A stretch of DNA of 46,609 nt from CARZYU01 sp964370085 (GCA_964370085.1 CAYJHI010000002.1:1-46609); one strand, 5' to 3'; counted from the first letter of the stretch, positions 26,020 through 35,470 are shown. Numbers and translations are program-made. The notes: generated by a model from the letters alone, not told the origin.

Positions 26020-27170
26020 TATTCCTCCATTATACTATATAAAAGTGCAGCATTTATAAACGGTCTTCTTAGTATTTTACTATATAAGTTTAAAGATTTA
26101 TGTTTTGTTTTTAGACATTTATATAAATAAAAAACAAGCCATTTTGATGTTATTATTTCTTTTAAGGCATTTACTTTTATTTTTTCTTCGATTAAAGTTT
26201 CGTTCAGTAGTTTAATTTTTTTTATTTCTTTTTTAATATTATATATATAATTATATTGGGAATATACAATTTCATCTTTTAGGTTTAAGTGTTCTGCTAG
26301 TGTTTCAATTGTTGTGTTAAAAGATAATTTATTTTTTATGTATTTATTTAATATTTTTTCATATGTTTTATTATACTTTTTATAGAGATTTTGAAGATGA
26401 TTTTTTTTGAATGTATAATAATTCCCATCGTATAAGTTATATACTTTCATAGTATCGTTGTATCCATACTTTATAATTTTTTTGGAATTAGTGCTACTAA
26501 AATGAGCGATATTACCTAAATTTTGTTTTGGTTTAATATATGTGATTGGTATTTTTTTATCAATATTATTACTTTTAATACCGAATGTATCTAAATCGAT
26601 TGCTACTATTTCGGTTGCACCTAAGTCAATAGCTAAGTTGATTGGTAGAGTATCGTGAAAACCACCGTCTATATATTCGTGTTCTTCTATTTTTTTTGGT
26701 TTGAAGGCAGGATATAGAGTTGCAGATGCCATTATATAATCTACTAAGTTATTTTTGGTTAATTCTTTCTTTCTCTTTGTAACAGGTTTAAATTTTGTTT
26801 TATTATAACTAGTTAGAGCATAGTCAATATTTGATTTGAAAAATTTATCTATATTCAAATGTTTTTTAATAATATTTTCCATTGTTGTTGTCTCTATTCC
26901 GTTTTTAACTAGGATATTACTTGTTAACATTTTGATGGTGTCTTGTTCATTTAATATTTTTTTATTGTAAATTTTTTTATTATCAATAATGTGCCATAAG
27001 TATTCACATTCTTTGAATTGCTTACTAACAAAGAATGCACCATTGATTGCTCCTATTGAAGTACCTGTTACTATTTGATAATCATACTTTAATTTTTTAA
27101 GAGCTTTAAGTGCTCCGATTTGGTATGCGCCTTTGCTGCCTCCGCCACCTAAAACAAGACCTTTTTTCAT
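26019..27170 (-). CDS. Patatin-like phospholipase
   Basis: Serine acyl hydrolase of 383 residues. The patatin domain has the oxyanion loop GGGGSKGAYQIG (about residues 8-19), the nucleophile Ser in GTSIG, and the catalytic Asp in DGGFHD. The family releases fatty acids from lipids. The C-terminal 180 residues are Lys- and Asn-rich and have no match I recognise. The ATG at 27170 follows AGGTGATA; the GTG at 27179 falls inside that site. Confidence 0.9.
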   Translation of the reverse strand: MKKGLVLGGGGSKGAYQIGALKALKKLKYDYQIVTGTSIGAINGAFFVSKQFKECEYLWHIIDNKKIYNKKILNEQDTIKMLTSNILVKNGIETTTMENIIKKHLNIDKFFKSNIDYALTSYNKTKFKPVTKRKKELTKNNLVDYIMASATLYPAFKPKKIEEHEYIDGGFHDTLPINLAIDLGATEIVAIDLDTFGIKSNNIDKKIPITYIKPKQNLGNIAHFSSTNSKKIIKYGYNDTMKVYNLYDGNYYTFKKNHLQNLYKKYNKTYEKILNKYIKNKLSFNTTIETLAEHLNLKDEIVYSQYNYIYNIKKEIKKIKLLNETLIEEKIKVNALKEIITSKWLVFYLYKCLKTKHKSLNLYSKILRRPFINAALLYSIMEE

Positions 27171-27211
27171 GTTTATCACCTAATTTAGTATATCATACTA
27201 TATAAAAAGTG

Positions 27212-27220
27212 TGCTATAAT
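27212..27220 (+). promoter_or_regulatory. Extended -10 promoter of the VanY gene
   Basis: TGCTATAAT: TATAAT at 27215-27220 with the TGn extension. It stands in the 73-base gap shared with the divergent patatin gene, whose own promoter (TATACT read on minus nearby) is less clear. Confidence 0.6.
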
Positions 27221-27243
27221 TTAGTTAATAGTAGGTGATAATA

Positions 27244-28371
27244 TTGAAAAAGAAATTACGTATGAAAAAGAGTTTGAAATTAGCTATTACTCTATTAATT
27301 TTGGGTATTGGCGGTTTTGTAGCATTTAATATTTATACTTCTTCACGTATTAGTGAATTTATTGAGCTTGGTTATAGTAGAGAAGCTAGTGCTGCAATTA
27401 TTGCAAAGGGAGTAGAAGAAGACTTTCGTGCAGAGAAATATAATGATACATTAAATGCTGTTGTAACTTATCCTGAATATGAACATGATAAGTTCAAAGT
27501 TTATAGAGACATTGTTTTCAGCGATGTGGATGATTTAGCTAATAATATTAATTTACTTAATGAAATGGGTTATGATAATACAGAAGTTTCTTATATTATT
27601 GGAGCAGGTAGTGATGAAGATATAGAATCTTTTATGGAACTAGGTAAACAAAGAAAAGTTAGAGATTTTTTAGAATATGACTTTTCACTTTTAAATAACT
27701 ATCAAAAATATGTTGATTATCAACTTGCTACAAGAGATAGAGATTTTGATGTTGTTATTAGAGTTAATTTAGGTTTTGATAAAGAGTTTTATGAGGACCC
27801 TAATATTATTGAAGAATTTTCGATTACTATGTTAGTTAATAAATATAATCAAATTAGTATAGATTTAGAGCCAACTGATTTGATCAAAATTGATGAAGAT
27901 TTCGTACGTATTAAAGGTGGTGAATATGTTCTTAATAAGGAAGCTGCCTTGGCATTTGAAGATATGGCTAGAGCTGCTAAAGAAGAAGATATGTTAATAG
28001 TTGCTAGTTTAGCGTATAGAAGTTACGAAGAACAAGAAGAAATTTTTAATGAATATGTAACTCTTTATGGAGAAGACGCTGCTCTTAAAGCAGTTGCTAA
28101 ACCGGGGTTTTCTGAGCACCAGAGTGGATTAGCCGTTGATGTTGCTAGTGCTAATGGTTATTCATTTAAAGATACTTTAGAGTTTACTTGGATGTTAGAT
28201 AATGCTTATAAGTATGGTTTTATTTATCGTTATCCTATAAGTGGTGTTGATGTTACTGGGTATAGTAATGAACCTGGTCATTATAGGTATGTTGGTGTAG
28301 AACTTGCTACTGATATATATGAATCAGGTCTTACTTTTGATGAATATTATGCTGTTTACTTAGATAATTAA
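27244..28371 (+). CDS. VanY-type D-Ala-D-Ala carboxypeptidase, TTG start
   Basis: Membrane-anchored peptidase of 375 residues that trims the last D-Ala from peptidoglycan stem peptides outside the cell. After one membrane helix (about 11-28) come two small Glu/Asp-rich repeats containing LNEMGYDNTEVSYII, then the VanY domain with zinc motif SEHQSGLAVDV and the last ligand in GHYRYVG (Gly where most have EPWH). I place the start at TTG 27244: AGGTGA lies at the same spacing used by neighbouring genes. The alternatives are GTG 27235, inside that site, and ATG 27262, too far away. It diverges from the patatin gene. Confidence 0.9.
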   Translation: MKKKLRMKKSLKLAITLLILGIGGFVAFNIYTSSRISEFIELGYSREASAAIIAKGVEEDFRAEKYNDTLNAVVTYPEYEHDKFKVYRDIVFSDVDDLANNINLLNEMGYDNTEVSYIIGAGSDEDIESFMELGKQRKVRDFLEYDFSLLNNYQKYVDYQLATRDRDFDVVIRVNLGFDKEFYEDPNIIEEFSITMLVNKYNQISIDLEPTDLIKIDEDFVRIKGGEYVLNKEAALAFEDMARAAKEEDMLIVASLAYRSYEEQEEIFNEYVTLYGEDAALKAVAKPGFSEHQSGLAVDVASANGYSFKDTLEFTWMLDNAYKYGFIYRYPISGVDVTGYSNEPGHYRYVGVELATDIYESGLTFDEYYAVYLDN

Positions 28372-28382
28372 TATCTTTTATT

Positions 28383-28415
28383 AGGACTTTTTGTTTGTAA
28401 GAAGTTCTTTTTTTT
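28383..28415 (+). terminator. Terminator of the VanY gene
   Basis: Stem AGGACTT / AAGTTCT (one G-T pair) with a 12-base loop and eight T. Confidence 0.7.
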
Positions 28416-28427
28416 CTACTTTGTTTG

Positions 28428-28436
28428 TGTTAAAAT
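28428..28436 (+). promoter_or_regulatory. Promoter of the GH31 gene
   Basis: TGTTAAAAT: extended -10 type box, TAAAAT at 28431-28436, shortly after the terminator T-run. Confidence 0.5.
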
Positions 28437-28463
28437 ATTAATAGAATAGAAAGTGGTGATATA

Positions 28464-30878
28464 ATGTATCCTATTGGCAAACAATTTGAATATGACTATA
28501 GTAAGGCTTTGTCTCGTGAGAAGGGTATTAAGAAGGGTCAAAAGTATCGTTTTACAGTTCTTTCAGAGAGATTAATTAGAATAGAATATCATCCTGAAGG
28601 TAAATTCATTGATAAACTTAGTCAATTTGCAATTAATCGTTATTTTGATGAGTGTCCTGTTACTGTTAAAGAGGATGATAATTTTTTGGAAATAACAACT
28701 AAGTATTATAAGCTATCTTATGTCAAAGAAAGTTCTTTTACAGCTGGTAAATTAGATCCTATGAAGAACTTAAAGATTCAACTTTTAAATATACCTACTG
28801 AGAAGAGCTGGTATGTTAATCATCCTGAAGTTAGAAACTTTGGTGGTAATCTTAATAGTTATGATGTTGAGAATAAGTATGCAAGAAGTAAGTCTTTATA
28901 TTCTTTAGATGGATTTGCTAGTTTTGATGATAGTAACTCTTTGTTAATTATGGAAGATGGTACTTTAGAACAAAGAGATGGTAAAGGTTTAGATATATAT
29001 GTTTTTATGTATAATAATGATTTTAAATTAGCACTTAATGATTATTATACTTTGACAGGTTTTCCTCCAATGATACCTCGTTATGCTTTAGGTAATTGGT
29101 GGAGTCGTAATGAAAAATATAGAGAAGAAGAAATTAAAGAATTAATAGATGATTTCAAATCTAATAAAATTCCATTGTCAATTTTGTTATTAGATACTGA
29201 TTGGCATATTAGAGATACAGAGTTAGGTCTTCATGCGAAGAGTGGATATACTTTTAATCCTACTTTGATTAGTAATCCTAAATCTGTTATTGACTATGCA
29301 CATGATAATAAACTTAAGTTAGGTTTGAAGAGTAATCCTAAAGAAGGTATATATCCGTATGAAACTTATTATTCTTTAATAGCACAAAACTTAGGTATAG
29401 AAGATAGTAAAATAATTATATTTGATCCACTTAATCCTAAATTTTTAGATGTTTTTATGAAGATTTTGTTACATCCTTTAGAAACTATGGGTGTTGACTT
29501 TTTTTGGAATGATTATGATGTAGCGAACAAGAATATTAATCAGTGGATTTTGAATCATTATATGTACTTAGATTCTGGACGTGTTCCTACTAAAAGAAGT
29601 ATGTTGTTAACTAGACCTACTACTTTAGTGGATCATCGTTATCCTATATCTTATTCTGGTAAAACATCTGTTAGTTGGAATACTCTGTCAGAACTTCCGT
29701 TTAGAAATATGAATATGGCTAATGCAGGTCTTTCATGGTGGAGTTTTGATGTTGGTGGTAATCATGGTGGAATAGAAGAAGATGAATTATATATTCGTTT
29801 TGTAGAACTTGGAGTTTTTTCACCAATATTTAGGTTTCATGCTGCACGTGGTAAGTATTATAAAAGAGAGCCTTGGCGCTGGAATATTAAAACTTATACA
29901 ATTGCAAAAGATTATTTATCTCTTAGACATCGTTTAATACCTTATTTATATACTGAAGCCTATAACTATCATAAGAAAGGTAGTACACTAATTCAACCTT
30001 TATATTATCAATTACCTTGGGTTTATGATGATGATAACTATAAGAATCAATATTTCTTTGGTTCACAGTTGTTAATCGCACCAATATTCAGAAAAAATGA
30101 TCCTATTATGAAACGTAATATTCATAGATTTTATATACCTGATGGTACTTGGTATGATTTTAAAACTGGTAAGAAGTTTCCAGGTGATAATAAGTATGTT
30201 TCTTTCTTTAAAGATGAAGATTATCCTGTGTTTGCAAAAAGTGGTGCAATTATACCTTTAGCAAATAATAAAGAACTTAATAATACTAATTCACCTGATG
30301 AAATGGAAATACATATTTTTCCAGGTAAGAGTAATATTTTCACTTTATATGAGGATGATGGCAATACATCACTACATAAAGATGGCTACTTTTTAAAAAC
30401 AGATATTGATTATAATTACTTACAAAATAATTATACTGTTATTATACGTTCTGTTGAAGGTAAAAGTGGTATTGTTCCGGATAAGAGAACTTATAAGATT
30501 CGTTTTAGAAATACAAAGAAAGCTGATGAAGTTATATGTTATTTTAATCAGTCTGTTGTTGAAACAACTTCTTATATTGATGAGAATGACTTTGTAGTTG
30601 AAATTAGTGATATTCAAACTATTGGTCAACTTACTATTAACTGTAAGGGTAAAGATATTGAAATAGATGCAGTCAGAGTTATTAAAGAAGATATTGATAG
30701 TATTTTATCTGACTTACAAATTAATACTTATTTAAAAGAGAAGATTGCTAATGTTATATTTGGGGATTTACCTATGAATAAGAAGCGTATTGAAATAAGG
30801 AAGTTGAAGAGACAAGGTTTAGTTAAAGAATATATGAAATTATTCTTAAAATTACTTGAATATATGGAACAATTATAG
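28464..30878 (+). CDS. Glycoside hydrolase family 31 protein, acid/base Asp missing
   Basis: Protein of 804 residues of the alpha-glucosidase family GH31. An N-terminal beta domain is followed by the barrel (from PRYALGNWWSRN), with the nucleophile D350 in FFWNDYD, SWWSFDVGGNHGG, and FSPIFRFHAARG followed by REPWRW, then the C-terminal beta domains. Where relatives read HRYP..(F/Y)SGDT, with Asp as acid/base, this one has SGKT with Lys at 400 (bases 29661-29663). A helical tail of about 60 residues, rich in Lys and Leu, is unusual. No signal peptide, so it acts in the cytoplasm. It could be inactive, or a transferase or binding protein. The start follows GTGGTGAT. Confidence 0.9.
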   Translation: MYPIGKQFEYDYSKALSREKGIKKGQKYRFTVLSERLIRIEYHPEGKFIDKLSQFAINRYFDECPVTVKEDDNFLEITTKYYKLSYVKESSFTAGKLDPMKNLKIQLLNIPTEKSWYVNHPEVRNFGGNLNSYDVENKYARSKSLYSLDGFASFDDSNSLLIMEDGTLEQRDGKGLDIYVFMYNNDFKLALNDYYTLTGFPPMIPRYALGNWWSRNEKYREEEIKELIDDFKSNKIPLSILLLDTDWHIRDTELGLHAKSGYTFNPTLISNPKSVIDYAHDNKLKLGLKSNPKEGIYPYETYYSLIAQNLGIEDSKIIIFDPLNPKFLDVFMKILLHPLETMGVDFFWNDYDVANKNINQWILNHYMYLDSGRVPTKRSMLLTRPTTLVDHRYPISYSGKTSVSWNTLSELPFRNMNMANAGLSWWSFDVGGNHGGIEEDELYIRFVELGVFSPIFRFHAARGKYYKREPWRWNIKTYTIAKDYLSLRHRLIPYLYTEAYNYHKKGSTLIQPLYYQLPWVYDDDNYKNQYFFGSQLLIAPIFRKNDPIMKRNIHRFYIPDGTWYDFKTGKKFPGDNKYVSFFKDEDYPVFAKSGAIIPLANNKELNNTNSPDEMEIHIFPGKSNIFTLYEDDGNTSLHKDGYFLKTDIDYNYLQNNYTVIIRSVEGKSGIVPDKRTYKIRFRNTKKADEVICYFNQSVVETTSYIDENDFVVEISDIQTIGQLTINCKGKDIEIDAVRVIKEDIDSILSDLQINTYLKEKIANVIFGDLPMNKKRIEIRKLKRQGLVKEYMKLFLKLLEYMEQL

Positions 30879-30900
30879 TATTATATATTTTATATTTATT

Positions 30901-31104
30901 AGTACTTATGTAGTAGTAATTAATTGATTTTTAATAGAAACTCTATGGTTGATGGAAATAGAGATAATCAATTAATGAACTTGACATAGTAACAGTACTA
31001 CGCTTATTGAAGCGTTAAAAGAATGAAGTTGCATAAGTTTCTTATGAATTAAGGTGGTAACGCGGAGAGATTCGTCCTTATATTTATAAGGAACTTATTT
31101 TTTT
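30901..31104 (+). promoter_or_regulatory. T-box riboswitch, leucine-specific
   Basis: A tRNA-sensing leader. Stem I is visible: AGTACT and TATGT (30901-30911) pair with ACATA and AGTACT (30983-31000). TAATTGATT at 30921-30929 pairs with AATCAATTA at 30966-30974. The specifier loop between them contains GAACTTGA; by comparison with the tyrosine T-box of this window the codon is TTG (Leu). The T-box proper reads AAGGTGGTAACGCGG (31051-31065). The terminator TCCTTATA / TATAAGGA (31075-31092) is followed by a T-run, and TTCGTCCTT allows the antiterminator. Uncharged tRNA-Leu would switch on the small membrane gene and leuS. Confidence 0.93.
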
Positions 31105-31119
31105 AAAAAAGGAGAAGTT

Positions 31120-31557
31120 ATGGTAGAATTTATACTGTTTATATTAACTTTTGTATTTGCATTTGCATTATATTATGCTTTAGGTATTAGAAGAGAATAT
31201 GATCGTTTGTATGGGATACAAGTTATTGATAAGAAATTAGAAAATAAAGAATTGTCAGAGAAAAAGAGAATTCGTCTTGGTAAGAAGAAAGATAAATTAC
31301 TTAATATGAAGATGGCATCAGATATACTTTATATTACGGCGAGATATAAAATTAATGTTAAGAAGATTAATTATGTGTTGTTTTTAAATATTTTAGGTGT
31401 TACTAATGCTTTGTTTTTAGCAATAATAATTACTTTAGTATTAACGCTTGATAATATATTTTTACAGTTTTTAATAGCATTTGTGTTTTTCTTTGTGGTA
31501 ATCATATTTGCTTATCATATTATTGGAACACAATTTAAGAAGAGGGAGAAAAAATAA
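31120..31557 (+). CDS. Small membrane protein co-transcribed with leuS
   Basis: Protein of 145 residues I do not recognise. It has one N-terminal helix (2-21), a Lys/Glu/Leu-rich cytoplasmic segment that may form a coiled coil (about 36-66) and two closely spaced helices (about 83-108 and 111-135), with a basic tail. The start follows AAAGGAGAAG directly after the T-box. Its stop overlaps the leuS start by one base, so it is coupled to leuS and should be induced by leucine starvation, yet it has no visible link to leucine. Confidence 0.82.
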   Translation: MVEFILFILTFVFAFALYYALGIRREYDRLYGIQVIDKKLENKELSEKKRIRLGKKKDKLLNMKMASDILYITARYKINVKKINYVLFLNILGVTNALFLAIIITLVLTLDNIFLQFLIAFVFFFVVIIFAYHIIGTQFKKREKK

Positions 31558-33932
31558 TGTACGATTTTAAGAATATAGAAAATAAATGGAAGAAGTATTG
31601 GAATGATAATAAAACATTTAAGACGGATTTATATGATTTTAGTAAACCTAAGTATTATGCTTTAGATATGTTTCCTTATCCATCGGGAGTAGGTTTACAT
31701 GCAGGGCATGCTGAAGGGTATACTGCTACTGATATTGTCAGTCGTATGAAAAGAATGCAAGGTTTTAATGTGTTACATCCGATGGGATGGGATGCTTTTG
31801 GGTTGCCGGCAGAACAGTTTGCAATTACTACAGGGAATCATCCTGATAGTTTTAATATTAAAAACATTGCAACATTTAAAGAACAGTTGATGTCTTTAGG
31901 ATTTAGTTTTGATTGGGATTTAGAGACTTCTACTACAGATCCGGAATTTTATAAGTGGACACAGTGGATTTTTAAACAACTTTATTTAGATGGTTATGCT
32001 AAACTTGTGGATATGCCTGTTAATTGGTGTGAAGGTTTAGGTACTGTGCTTGCAAATGATGAAGTTATAGATGGTAAGAGTGAACGTGGTGGCTATCCTG
32101 TTGTTCGCAAGAATATGAAGCAGTGGGTAATAGATATTCCTAAATATGCAGATAAGTTACTTGATGGTTTAAATGATTTAGATTGGCCAGAATCTACTAA
32201 GGAGATTCAAAGAAATTGGATAGGTAAGAGTATAGGTGCTCATGTTACTTTTCAAATTGATAATTTTGATGAAAAATTTACGGTTTTTACAACAAGAGCG
32301 GACACTTTGTTTGGTGCAACCTATTGTGTGTTGTCACCGGAGCATGTGTTAGTTGACAAAATTGTTACTAGTGAACATAAATTGGAAGTTGACACTTATA
32401 AAAAACAATGTGCTTCTAAATCAGACTTAGAAAGAACTGACCTTAACAAAAACAAGACGGGTGTCTTTACAGGTGCGTATGCAGTTAATCCTGTCAATCA
32501 AGAATTGATACCTATTTGGATAGCGGATTATGTGTTAGCTAGTTATGGTACTGGAGCGATTATGGCTGTTCCTGCTCATGATGAAAGAGATTATGAGTTT
32601 GCTAAGAAGTTTGATCTTTCAATTATTGAGGTAATTGATGGTGGTAATATAGAAGAATGTGCTTATGTAGGTGATGGTCTTCATATTAATTCTGGATTTT
32701 TAGATGGTCTTAATAAAGAAGATTCTATTAATAAAATGATTGCGTGGTTAGAAGAAAATAAACTTGGTAAAAAACAAGTTAATTATCGTTTAAGAGAATG
32801 GATATTTGCAAGACAAAGATATTGGGGAGAGCCTATTCCTATTATTCATAATGAAGATGGTTCTATTAGTGTTTTAGAAGATAGTGAGTTACCTCTTGTT
32901 TTACCTGAACTTACTGATTATGCTCCTAAGAATGGCAAGAGTCCTTTAGATGCTGCAACTGATTGGGTTTCTTATAAGGGTGGTCGTAGAGAGACTTCTA
33001 CTATGCCAGGTAGTGCGGGTTCTAGTTGGTATTTCTTAAGATATTTAGATCCTCGTAATAATAGTTGTTTTGCAGATCCAGAGTTAGTTAAACACTGGAT
33101 GCCAGTTGATTTATATGTAGGGGGTCCTGAACATGCAGTTGGGCACTTATTATATTCTAGAATGTGGAATAATTACCTATATGATAAAGGTTTAGTATCA
33201 GTAGCAGAACCATTTAAAAAGTTAGTTCATCAAGGGATGATCCTTGGTTCTAATGGCATTAAAATGGGTAAAAGATTTCCTGATTATGTTATTAATCCTA
33301 CTGATATAATCAATAAATATGGTGCGGATACTTTGCGTCTTTATGAAATGTTTATGGGACCTATAGAAGCTGATAAACCATGGAATGATCAAGCTGTTGA
33401 AGGTGCTCATCGTTTCTTAGAAAGAGTTTATCGTCTTTATGAAGAAAAGATTGTGGATAAAGATATTGCATCTTTAGAAAGTATTTTCCACAAAACTGTT
33501 AAAAAAGTAACAGACGATTATGAAAAACTTAGTTTTAATACTGCTATATCACAAATGATGATTTTTATTAATGCTGTTTATAAAGAAGAATTTTTTCCTA
33601 AGAAGTATGCTTTAGAATTTATTAAATTATTAAATCCAATATGTCCTTTTATGACAGAAGAATTATGGAATAACTTAGGAAATGATGGTTCTATCGCGTA
33701 TCAAGAATGGCCGAAGTATGATTTAGATAAAACAATTGATGCAACGAGAGAGATTGCTGTTCAAGTTAATGGGAAAGTAAGAGGAACAATCGAAATTAGT
33801 ATTGATGAAGAAGAAGATGTGATTAAAGAAAAAGCTTTATCACTGTCTAATGTTTTAGTTCATACTGAGAATAAACAGATTATTAAAGTTATTGTTATAA
33901 AAGGTAAGATTGTTAATATTGTTGTTAAATAA
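31557..33932 (+). CDS. leuS: Leucyl-tRNA synthetase
   Basis: Enzyme of 791 residues that charges tRNA-Leu. The HIGH motif is HAGH in YPSGVGLHAGH; the editing domain shows TTRADTLFGATY and the GTGAIMAVPAHDERD segment. The KMSKS loop reads KMGKR (569-573), a variant I have seen in a group of bacterial LeuRS. The anticodon-binding part has YGADTLRLYEMFMGP. It is controlled by the upstream leucine T-box and overlaps the previous gene by one base. Confidence 0.98.
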   Translation: MYDFKNIENKWKKYWNDNKTFKTDLYDFSKPKYYALDMFPYPSGVGLHAGHAEGYTATDIVSRMKRMQGFNVLHPMGWDAFGLPAEQFAITTGNHPDSFNIKNIATFKEQLMSLGFSFDWDLETSTTDPEFYKWTQWIFKQLYLDGYAKLVDMPVNWCEGLGTVLANDEVIDGKSERGGYPVVRKNMKQWVIDIPKYADKLLDGLNDLDWPESTKEIQRNWIGKSIGAHVTFQIDNFDEKFTVFTTRADTLFGATYCVLSPEHVLVDKIVTSEHKLEVDTYKKQCASKSDLERTDLNKNKTGVFTGAYAVNPVNQELIPIWIADYVLASYGTGAIMAVPAHDERDYEFAKKFDLSIIEVIDGGNIEECAYVGDGLHINSGFLDGLNKEDSINKMIAWLEENKLGKKQVNYRLREWIFARQRYWGEPIPIIHNEDGSISVLEDSELPLVLPELTDYAPKNGKSPLDAATDWVSYKGGRRETSTMPGSAGSSWYFLRYLDPRNNSCFADPELVKHWMPVDLYVGGPEHAVGHLLYSRMWNNYLYDKGLVSVAEPFKKLVHQGMILGSNGIKMGKRFPDYVINPTDIINKYGADTLRLYEMFMGPIEADKPWNDQAVEGAHRFLERVYRLYEEKIVDKDIASLESIFHKTVKKVTDDYEKLSFNTAISQMMIFINAVYKEEFFPKKYALEFIKLLNPICPFMTEELWNNLGNDGSIAYQEWPKYDLDKTIDATREIAVQVNGKVRGTIEISIDEEEDVIKEKALSLSNVLVHTENKQIIKVIVIKGKIVNIVVK

Positions 33933-33954
33933 GAGGTGTAATTCCTCTTTTTTT
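33931..33954 (+). terminator. Terminator of leuS
   Basis: Stem AAGAGG / CCTCTT with TGTAATT loop and a T-run. An extended -10 box (TGATACAAT, TACAAT at 33959-33964) lies directly behind it and should serve the next gene. Confidence 0.85.
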
Positions 33955-33982
33955 GTGATACAATTTTATTGTAGAGGTACTT

Positions 33983-35215
33983 ATGATAGATAGATTATTA
34001 GAAGATTATATTGATAAAACGCGAAAAGAATTATATATGAGTAGTGAGATTGAAAAAGAAGAATTTGTTTCTTCTTTTAGAAGTGAATTAAATTCTTTAG
34101 AAATGGGAATCTTTAATGTTTTAGAAGATAATGGTATTAATACTAGAGGAATCTATATATCAGATATTATTGCCTATGGTATCTTTCAACCTATTTTATT
34201 AGGTCATAAGAAAACAATGGAATTATCTTCCTTTCAAATACAAGATTTGAATAATAGAAATATTGCTTTATATCAAGATGTTGATAATAATAAAGAGAAA
34301 TTAACTTCATCTGTTTTACAAGTAGAAGAGGAGTTTAATAATATTGGTGTTGATTCAAATATTGTTTATGAACATTACGATGAAACGATGAGAGAAGTAT
34401 TGAATAAGCTTAGTTTAAGTGAATTTGAAGTGATTTCACAAGTGAAAAATACTTTTAATCGTTCTAAAGATGTAGTAGATAGTATTTTTATAGGTACTAG
34501 CAAGCAATTTATTAACCAAAATAAAGATGTTGTTTGTACTAGTCTTTTAGAAATGAATAATGCATTAAATATAAGATCTGGTGATGATAATTTTGTGTTT
34601 TTAGATAGTCTTTACGATGAAACTTTAGCTGTTTTTAGAGAAAATTTATATAGAGATTTAGAAAATGAGTTGACTGAAATAGTAGATGTAGATATACATA
34701 AATTACTTCCAGTTATCACAAGTGAAATAGAAGGGTCAGACTTTTCTAAAAACAATGAATTAATTAAAGAATTAGTTGTTGGTTATACTAAAGAAACTAA
34801 GGATAGAGTGAATATTACTAAAGAAGAACAGGCTTTTTTAGATGATAATTATTTGGATAATGTTCGTAGTAAGAATTTGGTTGTTTCTTTAGAAAAAGAA
34901 AATATAATGGAGAAGAGTTTGGCGTTTTCTGAATTTGAAAATTCATTATTTTCCACTTATAATATAGTGGATAATTTAGAATTATCTTTGAAAATTATGG
35001 ATGTTAAAGATTCGCTTGATCAATTAGTGGGAATTAAGATAGCTAATACTGTTACTACTTTAAATAATAATAGGGAAAGTAATATTTCTTTTACAGAAGC
35101 TTTGGTTGAAGTTGTTGATGCTAATAAGGATTTGAGTAATGGAGATATTAAAGAAATGTTTAATAAATCTAGTATGTCAACTATAAATAATGTTTCAGAA
35201 AAAAAGCTTCAATAG
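33983..35215 (+). CDS. Hypothetical acidic helical protein
   Basis: Protein of 410 residues I do not recognise. It is acidic, has no signal peptide or membrane helix, and is rich in Asn, Asp and Glu with long helical stretches (for example LQVEEEFNNIGVDSN and KLSLSEFEVISQVKN), so it may form coiled coils. The start follows AGAGGT. It stands alone between leuS and the Cse60-like gene. Codon use matches its neighbours, so recent transfer is not suggested. Confidence 0.78.
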   Translation: MIDRLLEDYIDKTRKELYMSSEIEKEEFVSSFRSELNSLEMGIFNVLEDNGINTRGIYISDIIAYGIFQPILLGHKKTMELSSFQIQDLNNRNIALYQDVDNNKEKLTSSVLQVEEEFNNIGVDSNIVYEHYDETMREVLNKLSLSEFEVISQVKNTFNRSKDVVDSIFIGTSKQFINQNKDVVCTSLLEMNNALNIRSGDDNFVFLDSLYDETLAVFRENLYRDLENELTEIVDVDIHKLLPVITSEIEGSDFSKNNELIKELVVGYTKETKDRVNITKEEQAFLDDNYLDNVRSKNLVVSLEKENIMEKSLAFSEFENSLFSTYNIVDNLELSLKIMDVKDSLDQLVGIKIANTVTTLNNNRESNISFTEALVEVVDANKDLSNGDIKEMFNKSSMSTINNVSEKKLQ

Positions 35216-35230
35216 CAGATAAGTTTAAAT

Positions 35231-35258
35231 AAAATGAGAGTTTTTTCGACTCTTTTTT
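35231..35258 (+). terminator. Terminator of the 33983 gene
   Basis: Short stem AGAGT / ACTCT (35237-35253) with TTTTTCG loop, flanked by A and T runs. Confidence 0.65.
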
Positions 35259-35284
35259 AGTTTATATTTAGATTGGTGATTATA

Positions 35285-35452
35285 ATGAAAGTGAAGATAT
35301 TTGATGAGATGCATGAAGAAGATTTAGAGAAAGCGATTAATAGTTTTTTAGAAGGTGATATAGATGTTGTTGATATTAAATATCAAGTTAGCATTTCTTG
35401 CTTTGGAGAAGAACAATTATATTGTTTTTCGGCAATGGTTATATATCACTAG
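35285..35452 (+). CDS. Cse60-like small acidic protein (55 residues)
   Basis: Short gene with GGTGAT before its ATG. The protein begins KVKIFDEMHEEDLEKAIN and has DIKYQVSIS and QLYCFSAMVIY, which matches my memory of the Cse60 family (DUF2758), small acidic proteins first noted in sporulating Bacillus. The family also occurs in other Bacillota and its function is unknown, so this does not prove sporulation. The protein is complete. Confidence 0.8.
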   Translation: MKVKIFDEMHEEDLEKAINSFLEGDIDVVDIKYQVSISCFGEEQLYCFSAMVIYH

Positions 35453-35470
35453 ACTTATTAAATGACAAAG

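Noticed and set aside
30406..30629. Overlapping open frames on both strands within the GH31 gene
   Set aside because: No ribosome binding sites and low-complexity protein; they are by-products of AT-rich coding sequence.
31557..33932. KMGKR in leuS as a catalytic defect
   Set aside because: I recall the KMGKR form of the KMSKS loop from a group of otherwise normal bacterial LeuRS, so it is a lineage variant.
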